From positions 248,001-312,000 of the forward strand of contig JBGAKH010000002.1 in NCBI GenBank assembly GCA_044224515.1: a DNA stretch of 64,000 nt, given 5' to 3'. How positions within the stretch are numbered: position 1 is the first letter of the stretch; every line of letters starts with the position of its first letter. This document shows positions 16,680-25,269 of the stretch, piece by piece. Both the position numbers and the translations under genes were made by a program. Below the pieces are notes generated by a model. That model did no database searches, was not told the origin of the DNA, and worked only from the letters and a program-made list of their open reading frames with translations. This DNA comes from JBBATK01 sp044224515 (GTDB taxonomy: Bacteria; Bacteroidota; Ignavibacteria; Kapaibacteriales; NICIL-2).

Positions 16680-17249
16680 TTAGCCATTCGCTCGATAGCT
16701 CTGCAGACGCTTCGCCAGCGCTACCTTGGCTCTGGAAAGTAGACTCTCCACCGCCTTTGCGGAGCACTTCATGATGTCTGCTGCTTCCTGTACACTGAGT
16801 TCATCGATTCTACATAAGGTATAGGCTATACGCTGCTGCTCGGGCAGCCTATCGATGGCGGCAAATAGTAGCTGCGCCTTTTCGCGATCTTCCATCAGCA
16901 CACCCGGGTGTATCGGATCGGCAGGATCGACGATCAAAGTGTTGTCGTCGGCAAAAAGGGAGGTCAGCAGAGCGAAGCGCTTTTGTCGACCCTGTGAACG
17001 CTTATAATCCAGACACTTTCGCACCGCGATGCGGTGCAGCCAGGTACTCAACTGAGCCTCACGTTTGAAACCATGAATCGATTCAACCACTTCTATAAAG
17101 ACTTCCTGACACAGATCTTCAGAGCTATGAGTATCTCGCACAAAACCTAGTATGAGACGATACAGGCGTTGCTGATGCTCGGCAATAAGACGACGAAAGG
17201 CATCTTCGTCTCCTCGCTGCAACGCATGTATAAAATCCTGATCTGTCAT
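16680..17249 (-). CDS. ECF-type RNA polymerase sigma factor
   Basis: 189 aa of sigma-70 family group 4. Region 2 is clear (DAFRRLIAEHQQRLYRLILGFVRDTHSSEDLCQEVFIEVVESIHGFKREAQLSTWLHRIAVRKCLDYKR, about 17-85), and region 4 ends in an HTH (LPEQQRIAYTLCRIDELSVQEAADIMKCSAKAVESLLSRAKVALAKRL, about 134-180). It heads a minus-strand operon with a putative anti-sigma factor and a His-rich periplasmic sensor, which points to induction by an envelope metal signal. Its own targets may be the neighbouring metal-handling genes, but I could not find a repeated promoter motif to support that. Confidence 0.9.
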   Translation of the reverse strand: MTDQDFIHALQRGDEDAFRRLIAEHQQRLYRLILGFVRDTHSSEDLCQEVFIEVVESIHGFKREAQLSTWLHRIAVRKCLDYKRSQGRQKRFALLTSLFADDNTLIVDPADPIHPGVLMEDREKAQLLFAAIDRLPEQQRIAYTLCRIDELSVQEAADIMKCSAKAVESLLSRAKVALAKRLQSYRANG

Positions 17250-17321
17250 AGAGGCTCGTAAAATAGCGTCCAGCGTTATGCTGTAAACTCTGGATTAGGA
17301 ATCAGGTATCGAGGCAAATAA

Positions 17322-17354
17322 TGAAAAAGGGGAAGGTGCAAGCACCTTCCCCTT
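17322..17354 (-). terminator. Terminator of the acetyl-CoA synthetase transcript
   Basis: A perfect 13-bp stem (AAGGGGAAGGTGC, 17327-17339, with 17342-17354) and 2-base apex; on the minus strand CCCCTTTTT gives a T-run. It lies 40 bases past the acs stop. Confidence 0.85.
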
Positions 17355-17395
17355 CAACAAACGTTCCGAGTCTTACTCAGGTCCGCCCCCCGGAC

Positions 17396-19282
17396 CTACT
17401 CTTCCAAGGTCGAGATATCTCCGACATCCAAGCCTTGCGCGCGAGCTTTGAGGACACGTCGCATGATCTTTCCACTCCGCGTTTTCGGCAGGGCATCGAC
17501 AAAGGCGATAGCATCCGGTTTGGCGATTGGACCTATCTCTTTCGCTACGTGATCTTTGAGCTGCTCTTCAAGTTCTCGCGATGGGCTCACATTGTTGCGC
17601 AACAACACATAACAATGGATGGCATTTCCTTTGAGCTCGTGCGGCAGTGCAATGGCTGCGGCTTCGGCTACTGCGGAATGACTAACCAAGGCGCTTTCCA
17701 CTTCAGCGGTTCCGAGACGATAGCCACTGACTTTAATAACGTCATCCAAGCGACCTATAACCCAGACATAACCATCCTCATCGATACGGGCGGAATCTCC
17801 TGCGGTATAATACCCTTGCTCTGCATACTCACTCCAGTAGGTTGTGGCCCAACGCTCAGCATCACCAAGAATTGTACGAGCCATACCGGGTGAAGGATGG
17901 GTAATTACGAGTTTACCTTCCTCGTTCGCAGCAACGTCCTTTCCGTGCTCATCAACCACCTTCACAACATTCCCGAAGAAGGGCTTTGTTGCGGAACCCG
18001 GTTTGAGGGGGGTGACCGGGAGTGGACAAATCATAAATCCTCCGGTCTCTGTTTGCCACCAGGTGTCCATGATCGGACATCGCTCAGCCCCAACAATGCG
18101 GTGATACCAACGCCATGCTTCCGGATTGATAGGCTCGCCCACACTACCCAAGAGACGCAGTGTACTGAGATCGTGACGTTTTACCCAGTTATCTCCGAAG
18201 CGCATCAGACCACGTATAGCCGTAGGCGAAGTATAGAGAATGGTGATGCCGTACTTTTCAATCATCTGCCACCACCTGTTTGGATAGGGATGATTCGGTG
18301 CGCCCTCGTACATCATGATCGTGCTACCATTGATCAGTGGGGCATAGACCAGATAGGAGTGTCCGGTAATCCAACCGGGATCAGCAGCACACCAGTATCG
18401 GTCTTCGTCTTTAATATCGAAGACATAACGATGCGTTGAAGCTGTATACACCGAGTAACCACCGTGTGTATGTACCAGGCCTTTAGGTTTTCCCGTAGTT
18501 CCCGAGGTATAGAGGATAAACAACATGTCTTCGGAATCCATTATCTCTGTCTCACACTTTGCGGACGCAATGGGCAGAGCGGCAAGGTCATGATACCAGA
18601 AGTCGCGATCGTTTTCCATGACGACGTCGTGACCGGTCCGCTTCACGGTAATGCACACTTCAATCGTGGGTGAACGACGCATAGCCTCATTTGCAATACC
18701 TTTCAGATCTGTCACCTTGCCGCGACGCCATCCGCCATCGGCGGTAATGAGCACTCTACTCTTCGCATCCTCAATGCGTGCTGCCAATGCTTCAACGCTG
18801 AAACCACCGTACACAACACTGTGTGCGGCTCCGATTTTAGCACAGGCTAACATTGCAATGGGCAGCTCCGGTATTTGCGGCATGTAGATCGTGACGATGT
18901 CACCTTTGCGAACACCCATGCCCTTCAGAATGTTGGCCATTTTGCTGACTTCGCGGTTGAGCGCGTGGTAGGACAGCGTACGCACATCTCCCGGCTCGCC
19001 TTCCCAAATAATAGCCAATTTGTTCAAGCGCCAGGTTTTCAAGTGTCGATCAATAGCATTCAACACGATGTTTGTTTTAGCTCCTTTGAACCAACTGAAG
19101 AATGGTTTGTTTGAGTAATCGAACACCGCATCCCACTTTTTGTACCACTCAAGCTGTTCGGCTTCGTTGGCCCAAAACGCTTCTCTGTTGGCAATGGAGT
19201 ACGCGTACATGCCCTCGTAGTCTTTCACGTGGGCGTTGTCGATAATGTGCTGTGGAGGATGGTAGAGTAGGTCGTCGCTCAT
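17396..19282 (-). CDS. acs: Acetyl-CoA synthetase (AMP-forming)
   Basis: 628 aa. Converts acetate, ATP and CoA to acetyl-CoA. Core motifs: ATP loop ILYTSGTTGKPKGLVH, acyl pocket and fingerprint DTWWQTETGGFMI, YYTAGDSARIDEDGYVWVIGRLDDVIKVSGYRLG, and the C-terminal catalytic lysine in PKTRSGKIMRRVLKA, the usual target of reversible acetylation. The pocket tryptophan of acetate-specific enzymes is in the DTWWQTETGG region. It follows a propionyl-CoA synthetase 147 bases upstream, the end of a transport and activation gene run that starts with a porin at 28356. A CrbS-like sensor kinase in the same run suggests control by external carboxylate or growth state. Confidence 0.93.
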   Translation of the reverse strand: MSDDLLYHPPQHIIDNAHVKDYEGMYAYSIANREAFWANEAEQLEWYKKWDAVFDYSNKPFFSWFKGAKTNIVLNAIDRHLKTWRLNKLAIIWEGEPGDVRTLSYHALNREVSKMANILKGMGVRKGDIVTIYMPQIPELPIAMLACAKIGAAHSVVYGGFSVEALAARIEDAKSRVLITADGGWRRGKVTDLKGIANEAMRRSPTIEVCITVKRTGHDVVMENDRDFWYHDLAALPIASAKCETEIMDSEDMLFILYTSGTTGKPKGLVHTHGGYSVYTASTHRYVFDIKDEDRYWCAADPGWITGHSYLVYAPLINGSTIMMYEGAPNHPYPNRWWQMIEKYGITILYTSPTAIRGLMRFGDNWVKRHDLSTLRLLGSVGEPINPEAWRWYHRIVGAERCPIMDTWWQTETGGFMICPLPVTPLKPGSATKPFFGNVVKVVDEHGKDVAANEEGKLVITHPSPGMARTILGDAERWATTYWSEYAEQGYYTAGDSARIDEDGYVWVIGRLDDVIKVSGYRLGTAEVESALVSHSAVAEAAAIALPHELKGNAIHCYVLLRNNVSPSRELEEQLKDHVAKEIGPIAKPDAIAFVDALPKTRSGKIMRRVLKARAQGLDVGDISTLEE

Positions 19283-19429
19283 AGTAACAATACTGTGGGT
19301 TTGTGATAAAGTGTTGTGTTCAGAAAAATTCGTAAAGAGGTTCTGTGTTTAGATCTGTGACTTGCTCTGAGTTTAGTTCTGTCATGTACTCTACGATACC
19401 CTATGCTTCCGGTTCAACGTGTCGATCTG

Positions 19430-21343
19430 CTACAAAGCCAAATCCCGTTCTTCGAAGGCAATTCCGATGGAGCGTTCACGTAAGACATCTCGTATTTCAT
19501 CAAGTATAGCCGGATCATCGATTGTCGAGGGTACACTAAATGTGGTGCCATCGGCTATACTTCGCATAGTTTTTCGCAGAATCTTTCCGGATCGCGTTTT
19601 TGGTAGTCTCTTTACAATGCAGGCATTCTTAAAATAGGCGATAGCGCCGATGTTCTCGCGTATAGATAGCATCAATTCTTCTTCGAGGACGGCTTCCTCG
19701 ATGTGTACGTTGTCTTTAAGAAGTACAAGGGCAATTGGACGTTGACCTCGCAGTTCATCCGCGATACCTATCACTGCACATTCGGCAACTGCAGGATGTT
19801 GTGCCACGATTTCTTCCATTTCACCGGTGCTTAAGCGATGGCCGCTCACGTTGATCACATCATCGATGCGTCCCATTATGTACCAATATCCATCGTTGTC
19901 TTTGTAGCCTCCGTCTCCGGTTTGATAGTATCCCGGAAAGTGCTCCAAGTAGCCGGCTCGAAATCGATCGTGGTTCTTCCACAGACTGGGCAAGGTTCCT
20001 GGGGGCAGAGGTAGCTTAACGGCCACAAAACCTTCTTTACCAGCTGGCAATTCATGTCCCTCTTCATCAAGTACGTGAATGTCATAGCCGCAGACCGGGA
20101 GTCCTGCAGATCCGGCTTTGACTACAAAGTCATCTTCGACACCCATCATCAGACCAAGCATCGGTGAACCGCTTTCGGTTTGCCACCAATGGTCGATGAC
20201 AGGTTTGTCCAAGAGTTGCTGAATCCAATGTAACGTTGGAGGATCGCAGCGTTCACCTGCCAGAAACAATGTGCGTAGAGAGCCAAGGTTATAGGTCTTC
20301 ATCCGAAAACCTTCTGGATCTTCTTTCTTTATAGCTCGTATAGCCGTCGGAGCTGTGAACATGACATTAACACCGTGTCGCTCTACAACATTCCAAAAGG
20401 CACCTGCATCGGGTGTGCGTATAGGCTTACCCTCATATAGAACTGTAGTGCATCCTTGAATGAGAGGTCCATACACAATATAGGAGTGTCCTACTACCCA
20501 GCCTACATCGCTTGCCGCCCAGAACACATCTCCCGCGTGTGCACTATAAAAAGTGCTCATTGTGAACTTCATGGCGACGGCGTGTCCACCATGTTCACGA
20601 ATGATTCCCTTTGGTTTCCCAGTTGTACCAGAGGTGTAGAGAATGTACAAAGGATGAGTGGCTTCAACTGGGACACTTTCAACAGCATTAGAGCTGAGCA
20701 TCAATTCATGGAAGTCTTGAGTGTTCTCATGGGATGTATTATCTCCGTCCCGCTTACACAGAACGACATGTTCAACCTGATGCTGCGCATCAGAAAGCGC
20801 CCGTTGCACCAAGGGCATGTAGTCGATACGTTTGTCAAATTCAATACCGTACGATGCCGTGATGAGCACTTTAGGTTCTGCATCGTTTATGCGCATTGCT
20901 AACTCATGCGGAGCAAAACCCCCAAACACAACTGAATGAATTGCGCCAAGTCGAGCACAAGCCAACATTGAAATGACAGCCTCCGGAATCATTGGCATGT
21001 ACACCACAACGGTGTCACCTTTAGCAACACCCAACGAACTCAGCGCACCAGCAAAACGGGACACGGCTTCCAGTAATCGAGCATAGCTGAAGTGCTCAAT
21101 GGTATTGTTTACAGCGGAGTGGTAAATCAAAGCATGCTGCTGGGCGCGTCCCTGTTGGACGTGGTAATCCAGACAAAGAAACGAGGTGTTGAGTTGTCCA
21201 TCTCGGAACCACTCATATCGTTCGTTGTCCACATTGTGCAGAATTGAGGTGGGAGCATTGAACCACGCAAGCTGCTCACTCTGTTCTTTCCAGAAAGCTG
21301 CAGGATCTTGAATACTGCGTGTGTAGAGATCGTTGTAGCGCAT
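19430..21343 (-). CDS. prpE: Propionyl-CoA synthetase-like acyl-CoA ligase
   Basis: 637 aa of the AMP-forming acyl-CoA synthetase family. ATP loop LYILYTSGTTGKPKGIIREHGG, HWWQTESGSPM, YYQTGDGGYKDNDGYWYIMGRIDDVINVSGHRLSTGEMEE, and the catalytic lysine in PKTRSGKILRKTMRS. The IIREHGGHAVAMKF and LPPGTLPSLWKN segments are typical of PrpE, which uses propionate, rather than Acs. The paralogue Acs lies directly downstream; the pair would let the cell activate both acids. The response regulator gene ends about 107 bases upstream. Confidence 0.88.
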   Translation of the reverse strand: MRYNDLYTRSIQDPAAFWKEQSEQLAWFNAPTSILHNVDNERYEWFRDGQLNTSFLCLDYHVQQGRAQQHALIYHSAVNNTIEHFSYARLLEAVSRFAGALSSLGVAKGDTVVVYMPMIPEAVISMLACARLGAIHSVVFGGFAPHELAMRINDAEPKVLITASYGIEFDKRIDYMPLVQRALSDAQHQVEHVVLCKRDGDNTSHENTQDFHELMLSSNAVESVPVEATHPLYILYTSGTTGKPKGIIREHGGHAVAMKFTMSTFYSAHAGDVFWAASDVGWVVGHSYIVYGPLIQGCTTVLYEGKPIRTPDAGAFWNVVERHGVNVMFTAPTAIRAIKKEDPEGFRMKTYNLGSLRTLFLAGERCDPPTLHWIQQLLDKPVIDHWWQTESGSPMLGLMMGVEDDFVVKAGSAGLPVCGYDIHVLDEEGHELPAGKEGFVAVKLPLPPGTLPSLWKNHDRFRAGYLEHFPGYYQTGDGGYKDNDGYWYIMGRIDDVINVSGHRLSTGEMEEIVAQHPAVAECAVIGIADELRGQRPIALVLLKDNVHIEEAVLEEELMLSIRENIGAIAYFKNACIVKRLPKTRSGKILRKTMRSIADGTTFSVPSTIDDPAILDEIRDVLRERSIGIAFEERDLAL

Positions 21344-21450
21344 CGTTTCCTCGCTGACAATGTGATACGAGACGAATCCAAAGTATCACTTTCATCCATT
21401 GAAAAAACGCGAGCTATACCAAATAAGCAAAGTTTTTTGGAGCAAATACT

Positions 21451-21813
21451 CTACTTCATTAGTTCAGTGACACGCTTAACCAAGTCTTTGTTAGAAAAGG
21501 GCTTAGTAATGTACAGGTCTGCACCGAGGTCAATGCCCTTTTGGATGTCTACCTCACGCGATTTTGCTGAAATAAAGACAACTTTAGCGGTCTTGAGGTG
21601 TTCGGTGGATTTGATATGTGAGCAGATGGCGTAGCCATCTACATCGGGCATCATAATATCAAGTAGGACCAGGTCCGGGGTGTGTTGTTCAAGAAGCTCC
21701 AGTGTTTCCGTACCGTTGCGTGCGATGCTGACATCGAAGTTGCTTTTACGCATGAGAAACTCGAGCGACATCAAAACATAGGGGTCATCATCGACGATTA
21801 GTACTTTATGCAT
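21451..21813 (-). CDS. Stand-alone response regulator receiver
   Basis: 120 aa, a single receiver domain and nothing else. Acidic pocket VDDDP (8-10), phosphorylated Asp52 in LVLLDIMMPD, Ser/Thr switch in VVFISAK and lysine in ITKPFSNKD. Lies 55 bases downstream of the SLC5-kinase hybrid, so it is the likely phosphoacceptor. In the CrbS/CbrA systems of Proteobacteria the regulator has a DNA-binding domain; here none is attached, so output must go through another protein. Confidence 0.9.
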   Translation of the reverse strand: MHKVLIVDDDPYVLMSLEFLMRKSNFDVSIARNGTETLELLEQHTPDLVLLDIMMPDVDGYAICSHIKSTEHLKTAKVVFISAKSREVDIQKGIDLGADLYITKPFSNKDLVKRVTELMK

Positions 21814-21868
21814 GAGCAGTGCGCCAGAAAACGAGCGTCGGGTTCAAGAGTGGCTATGAGCGACCGCG

Positions 21869-24580
21869 CTAGAGCGGTTCCACGCGATGTGGTACTACAA
21901 AAATAAAGCGTGAACCTTCATCCGATTGCGCTCCTTTGCTTTCTACCCAGATACGTCCTCCGTGCATTTCTACAATCTTCTTGCAGATCGACAAGCCTAA
22001 TCCACTTCCTACAGGTTTCTTCAGGGTTTGATTCTTCGCCTGGAAGAACTTGTCAAAGATCAACTCATGGAGGTCGGGATCGATTCCTGCTCCACTATTC
22101 TGAATCGCGCATCGAATCTCTGTTGTCGTGCTATCGAGCTCTACGTGAATAGCGCCGTGTGAAGGACTAAACTTAATGGCGTTCGAGAGGAGGTTTTCGA
22201 ACACTTGGCGGATAAGCCGTTCATCGACTACGGCAGGCAGCGAAGCTGCATGCATAGTCATTAGCTCAATCTTCTTTTCGTTAAGGAGTTGTCGTAGTGC
22301 CTGTTCGACATCTTGAAATACTTCAACCAGATCACATGACCCGATGTCGAGCTTTTGTCGGCCCGACTCATAGCGTTCCAAGTTCAGTACCTGCGTAATT
22401 AAGTGACTCAAGCGTTCCGTCTCCCGAACAACCGCTCCAAGAAACTCCTGACGTTGTTCCTCGTCGATGTCCGGATTGTCATGTACAATCTCCGTCAGTG
22501 AACGAATGGACGTCAACGGAGTGCGGAGCTCGTGCGTTACAGTGTAGAGGAACTCGTCTTTCTGCGCGTCCAAATCACGAAGTTGTTCATTGGCTAATCG
22601 CAATTCGTCGGTTGCTTTGTGCAGCTCAGCAGATTTGCGACGTAGCTCCTTGTTCAGTTCGATGTTTTGTTGCGATTCATGAAGAATCTTCAGCACTTCA
22701 TCGATATGCACGTCGCTTTGTTGCGTAGCTCTGCGGACGATGATGCGTGCAGATGCTGATCCAATAACACCTGCGAGGATTCGCTCTGCGAAATCTACTA
22801 ATCGGGGATCGGCTTTCTTTGTGGCGTCCACTGTGATCTTGTTTCGAGTCGCGTAAGAGGTGACGAGCGACACTGAACGATCCTTTCCAAGGAAACTCTC
22901 GAGCAGAGCCAAAAGGTCTTGAACATAGGCAGTTCCTACCCACAAGGCGGAGTTTTCACCAGGTTGCATGCGAAATGCGTTTACAAAGATCTCTGCTTGA
23001 TAGCGCTCCTGAGCCTTGGCTTTGGTGTGCATAGAGACAACGACATACACACTCGTATTGATCAACAAGCTCCATATAGCGCCATGCGTGATAGAGTCAA
23101 AACCGTCTAGACCGAACAGCGAAAGTGGTTTAAGCCACGGCACACCGAACAATCCGGACTCGATAATGGCGCTGTCGACCATATGCGCATGTGCCATAGA
23201 CGGAACTATCAATGTGTAAGCCCACACTACAAAGCCAGCACAGATACCGCTAATCGCCCCGTTCTTGTTTCCTTTGCGCCAGTATAGCCCACCAATCAAA
23301 GCAGGCGCGAATTGAGCCACAGCGGTGAAGGAAGTCAACCCAATAGATACCAACGAGAAATGCTGTGCTATCGAGGTGTCGTAGAGATAGGCCAACAGAA
23401 TAACGAAAAGGATGCTAGCGCGACGAATGAGAACTATAACTCGCTGGATTGTTGTGCTCGTTTCATCGAAGCCTCGCGCGCTAAGCAGGATAGGCAGAAC
23501 AATGTTATTAGAAACCATCGTACTGATTGCTATTGTCTCCACAATAATCATGCTCGAGGCTGCACTAAAACCGCCAATGAAGATCACAACGCCCATCCAT
23601 GCATATCCGTGCAGAGTAGGAATGGCTATCACGTAAGTATCGGGATCGACCGTTCCCGCAGCGAACAGGATCTTTCCGGCAAGTGCGATCGGGAACACAA
23701 AAATGTTCATGATAAACAAGTAGAGCGGTAGGATCCATACAGCTTTACGCACATGCTTACTCTGAACGTTTTCGATAACACTAACCTGAAACTGACGCGG
23801 TAGAAAGAGGATAGCGATCATCGACAGAAGCACCGACACAAACCATGTCATGTAGTTGGAAGGTCCTTGCAAACTGAAAAGCTGCCGTAACTCGGGTGAT
23901 TGTGAGGCGCGATGAAAGACATCTCCGAAGCCGTTGAATACACCATAGCAAATAATCACGCCAGCTAGGATAAAGGCTAAGAGTTTTACAATCGTTTCAA
24001 ATGCTATGGCCGCCACCATCCCTTCGTGCTTCTCTGTGGTATCAATGGACCGTGTCCCGAATAAAATGATAAACAGTGCAAGAATGCAGGCTGTATAAAA
24101 CGTGCTGTTGTTGTACATGGAACCCGAGTACGCAACCGAGCCAAGGAGAGCGTTGTAGCTGAGGGATATAGCTTTGAGTTGAAGAGCGATATAGGGCACA
24201 ATACCCACAAGACAGAAGACGGAAACAATGACGCCAATACTTATACTCTTTCCGTAACGCGAAGAGATTAAATCGGCGATCGAGTTGATGCGTTGGAGCT
24301 TTGAGATGTGTAGGATCTTGTTGAGGATGACAGGAAAGAGACCCGCCATAATGGTAGGACCGATATAGATCGATAGAAACTCCATACCATTGACTGAAGC
24401 CCGACCCACGCTGCCATAGTAGGTCCATGCTGTACAATACACACCCATAGACAATGCATAGACCCACGAATTATCAATCACGCTCTTGCCGGCACGTTTG
24501 CGAGACTCGGCCACATAGGCAATGGCAAAGAGCAGGGTCAGATAGAGAAACGAACATAGAACAACCACCACACTACTCAT
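21869..24580 (-). CDS. Sodium:solute symporter-histidine kinase hybrid (CrbS/CbrA type)
   Basis: 903 aa from ATG 24580, chosen because GAGGTGG lies just before it. It has an SLC5 transporter-like membrane domain (residues 1 to about 520, 12-13 helices). A STAC domain follows (about 545-640; LAGVIGSASARIIV), then a coiled coil (LNKELRRKSAELHKATDELRLANEQL). The HisKA has its phosphorylated histidine in FLYTVTHELRTPLTSI (about 680), and the HATPase has NLLSNAIKFSP, NSGAGI and GSGLGLSICKKIVEMHGG. Known relatives (CrbS, CbrA) control acetate or histidine use, and CrbS controls acs. Here it is flanked by a porin, an MFS carrier, PrpE and Acs, so sensing of acetate or propionate is a good inference. 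The first G box has Asn-Ser-Gly in place of the common Asp-Asn-Gly. Confidence 0.9.
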   Translation of the reverse strand: MSSVVVVLCSFLYLTLLFAIAYVAESRKRAGKSVIDNSWVYALSMGVYCTAWTYYGSVGRASVNGMEFLSIYIGPTIMAGLFPVILNKILHISKLQRINSIADLISSRYGKSISIGVIVSVFCLVGIVPYIALQLKAISLSYNALLGSVAYSGSMYNNSTFYTACILALFIILFGTRSIDTTEKHEGMVAAIAFETIVKLLAFILAGVIICYGVFNGFGDVFHRASQSPELRQLFSLQGPSNYMTWFVSVLLSMIAILFLPRQFQVSVIENVQSKHVRKAVWILPLYLFIMNIFVFPIALAGKILFAAGTVDPDTYVIAIPTLHGYAWMGVVIFIGGFSAASSMIIVETIAISTMVSNNIVLPILLSARGFDETSTTIQRVIVLIRRASILFVILLAYLYDTSIAQHFSLVSIGLTSFTAVAQFAPALIGGLYWRKGNKNGAISGICAGFVVWAYTLIVPSMAHAHMVDSAIIESGLFGVPWLKPLSLFGLDGFDSITHGAIWSLLINTSVYVVVSMHTKAKAQERYQAEIFVNAFRMQPGENSALWVGTAYVQDLLALLESFLGKDRSVSLVTSYATRNKITVDATKKADPRLVDFAERILAGVIGSASARIIVRRATQQSDVHIDEVLKILHESQQNIELNKELRRKSAELHKATDELRLANEQLRDLDAQKDEFLYTVTHELRTPLTSIRSLTEIVHDNPDIDEEQRQEFLGAVVRETERLSHLITQVLNLERYESGRQKLDIGSCDLVEVFQDVEQALRQLLNEKKIELMTMHAASLPAVVDERLIRQVFENLLSNAIKFSPSHGAIHVELDSTTTEIRCAIQNSGAGIDPDLHELIFDKFFQAKNQTLKKPVGSGLGLSICKKIVEMHGGRIWVESKGAQSDEGSRFIFVVPHRVEPL

Positions 24581-24779
24581 CGTCCACCTCCCCACTGTGC
24601 GCTGTGCGCTCGCTAAGTCGATAGAGAATGACAATAATGACGATCCAACTGCAGCCTAAATAGAGAAAGAGCGCAGGGACTCCGAGGATCGTTTGTTGAC
24701 GATTGGCAATGGAAAGAAAGGGATAGCAAAATGCTAATCCGGAAAAGACGCTAACGAGTACAAGTTTTTGTCGATTCAT
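24573..24779 (-). CDS. Small two-helix membrane protein upstream of the sensor kinase
   Basis: 68 aa: MNRQKLVLVSVFSGLAF, then CYPFLSIANRQQTILGVPALFLYLGCSWIVIIVILYRLSERTA. Two hydrophobic helices joined by a short loop. The frame stays open to 24896, but AGGA is placed 6 bases before the ATG at 24779 (another ATG lies at 24782). Its stop overlaps the kinase start by eight bases (ATGAGTAG), so translation is coupled. Similar small membrane proteins precede SLC5-kinase hybrids in Proteobacteria (compare CbrX); function unknown. Confidence 0.7.
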   Translation of the reverse strand: MNRQKLVLVSVFSGLAFCYPFLSIANRQQTILGVPALFLYLGCSWIVIIVILYRLSERTAHSGEVDDE

Positions 24780-24896
24780 CATCGTTCCTGCAATGTTCCC
24801 CGCGCATATCCAATTCGAAGCACCACAATATACATCATCAGAGCACCGACTGCACTTGGTACTCCGTCGAGTAGAGCTGCTGTTGCTTTTAAACAA

Positions 24897-24932
24897 CGAA
24901 GCACCACTCGGGCATGCCCGGGCGGTGCTTCG
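24897..24932 (-). terminator. Strong hairpin between the DUF6814 gene and the kinase operon
   Basis: CGAAGCACC...GGTGCTTCG with an inner CGGGC/GCCCG pairing makes a near-perfect stem; only a broken T-run (GTTGTTTAAA) follows on the minus strand. It could terminate or attenuate the transport genes before the sensor genes. Confidence 0.6.
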
Positions 24933-24954
24933 TGTGGTGAACTACGGTAGAGAC

Positions 24955-25206
24955 TTAGAGCTCGTTGTTATGCTCCGGCAAATGGTCGTACTCACCTTTG
25001 ACGGCGTAGTAGCCAAAGACGACCAGACCAGCGCTAACCGGTACGAAGATGACGAGGATGATTCCCCACTGTAGAATGGTGTTGACTTTCATCGGTCCAT
25101 CGGGAGCTGCCGCTATTTTGTCAGCTGCTTGCATCATCATAAAGACCATAAGAACAGGTCCTATGAGCATCCATATGATACCCAGTGCTCGTTTCAATGC
25201 ATTCAT
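24955..25206 (-). CDS. DUF6814 family small membrane protein
   Basis: 83 aa with two membrane helices (about 7-27, IIWMLIGPVLMVFMMMQAA; about 45-67, LQWGIILVIFVPVSAGLVVFGYYA) and a charged tail (KGEYDHLPEHNNEL). Members of this Bacteroidota family regularly sit next to an MFS carrier, as here (63 bases downstream of it). It is probably an accessory subunit of the carrier; this is inferred from the recurring neighbourhood. Confidence 0.8.
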   Translation of the reverse strand: MNALKRALGIIWMLIGPVLMVFMMMQAADKIAAAPDGPMKVNTILQWGIILVIFVPVSAGLVVFGYYAVKGEYDHLPEHNNEL

Positions 25207-25269
25207 GATTGTATTCCAGTTATGTTCAAAGTAGACCTAATACTCAACAGTGCACATCGTGTTTCAGAC

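Noticed and set aside
17321..17893. 190-aa plus-strand frame at the end of acs
   Set aside because: Starts inside the acs terminator stem and is antisense to the gene's 3' end.
23312..23731. Plus-strand frame opposite the SLC5-kinase gene
   Set aside because: Antisense shadow of a clearly coding gene, with no matching family.
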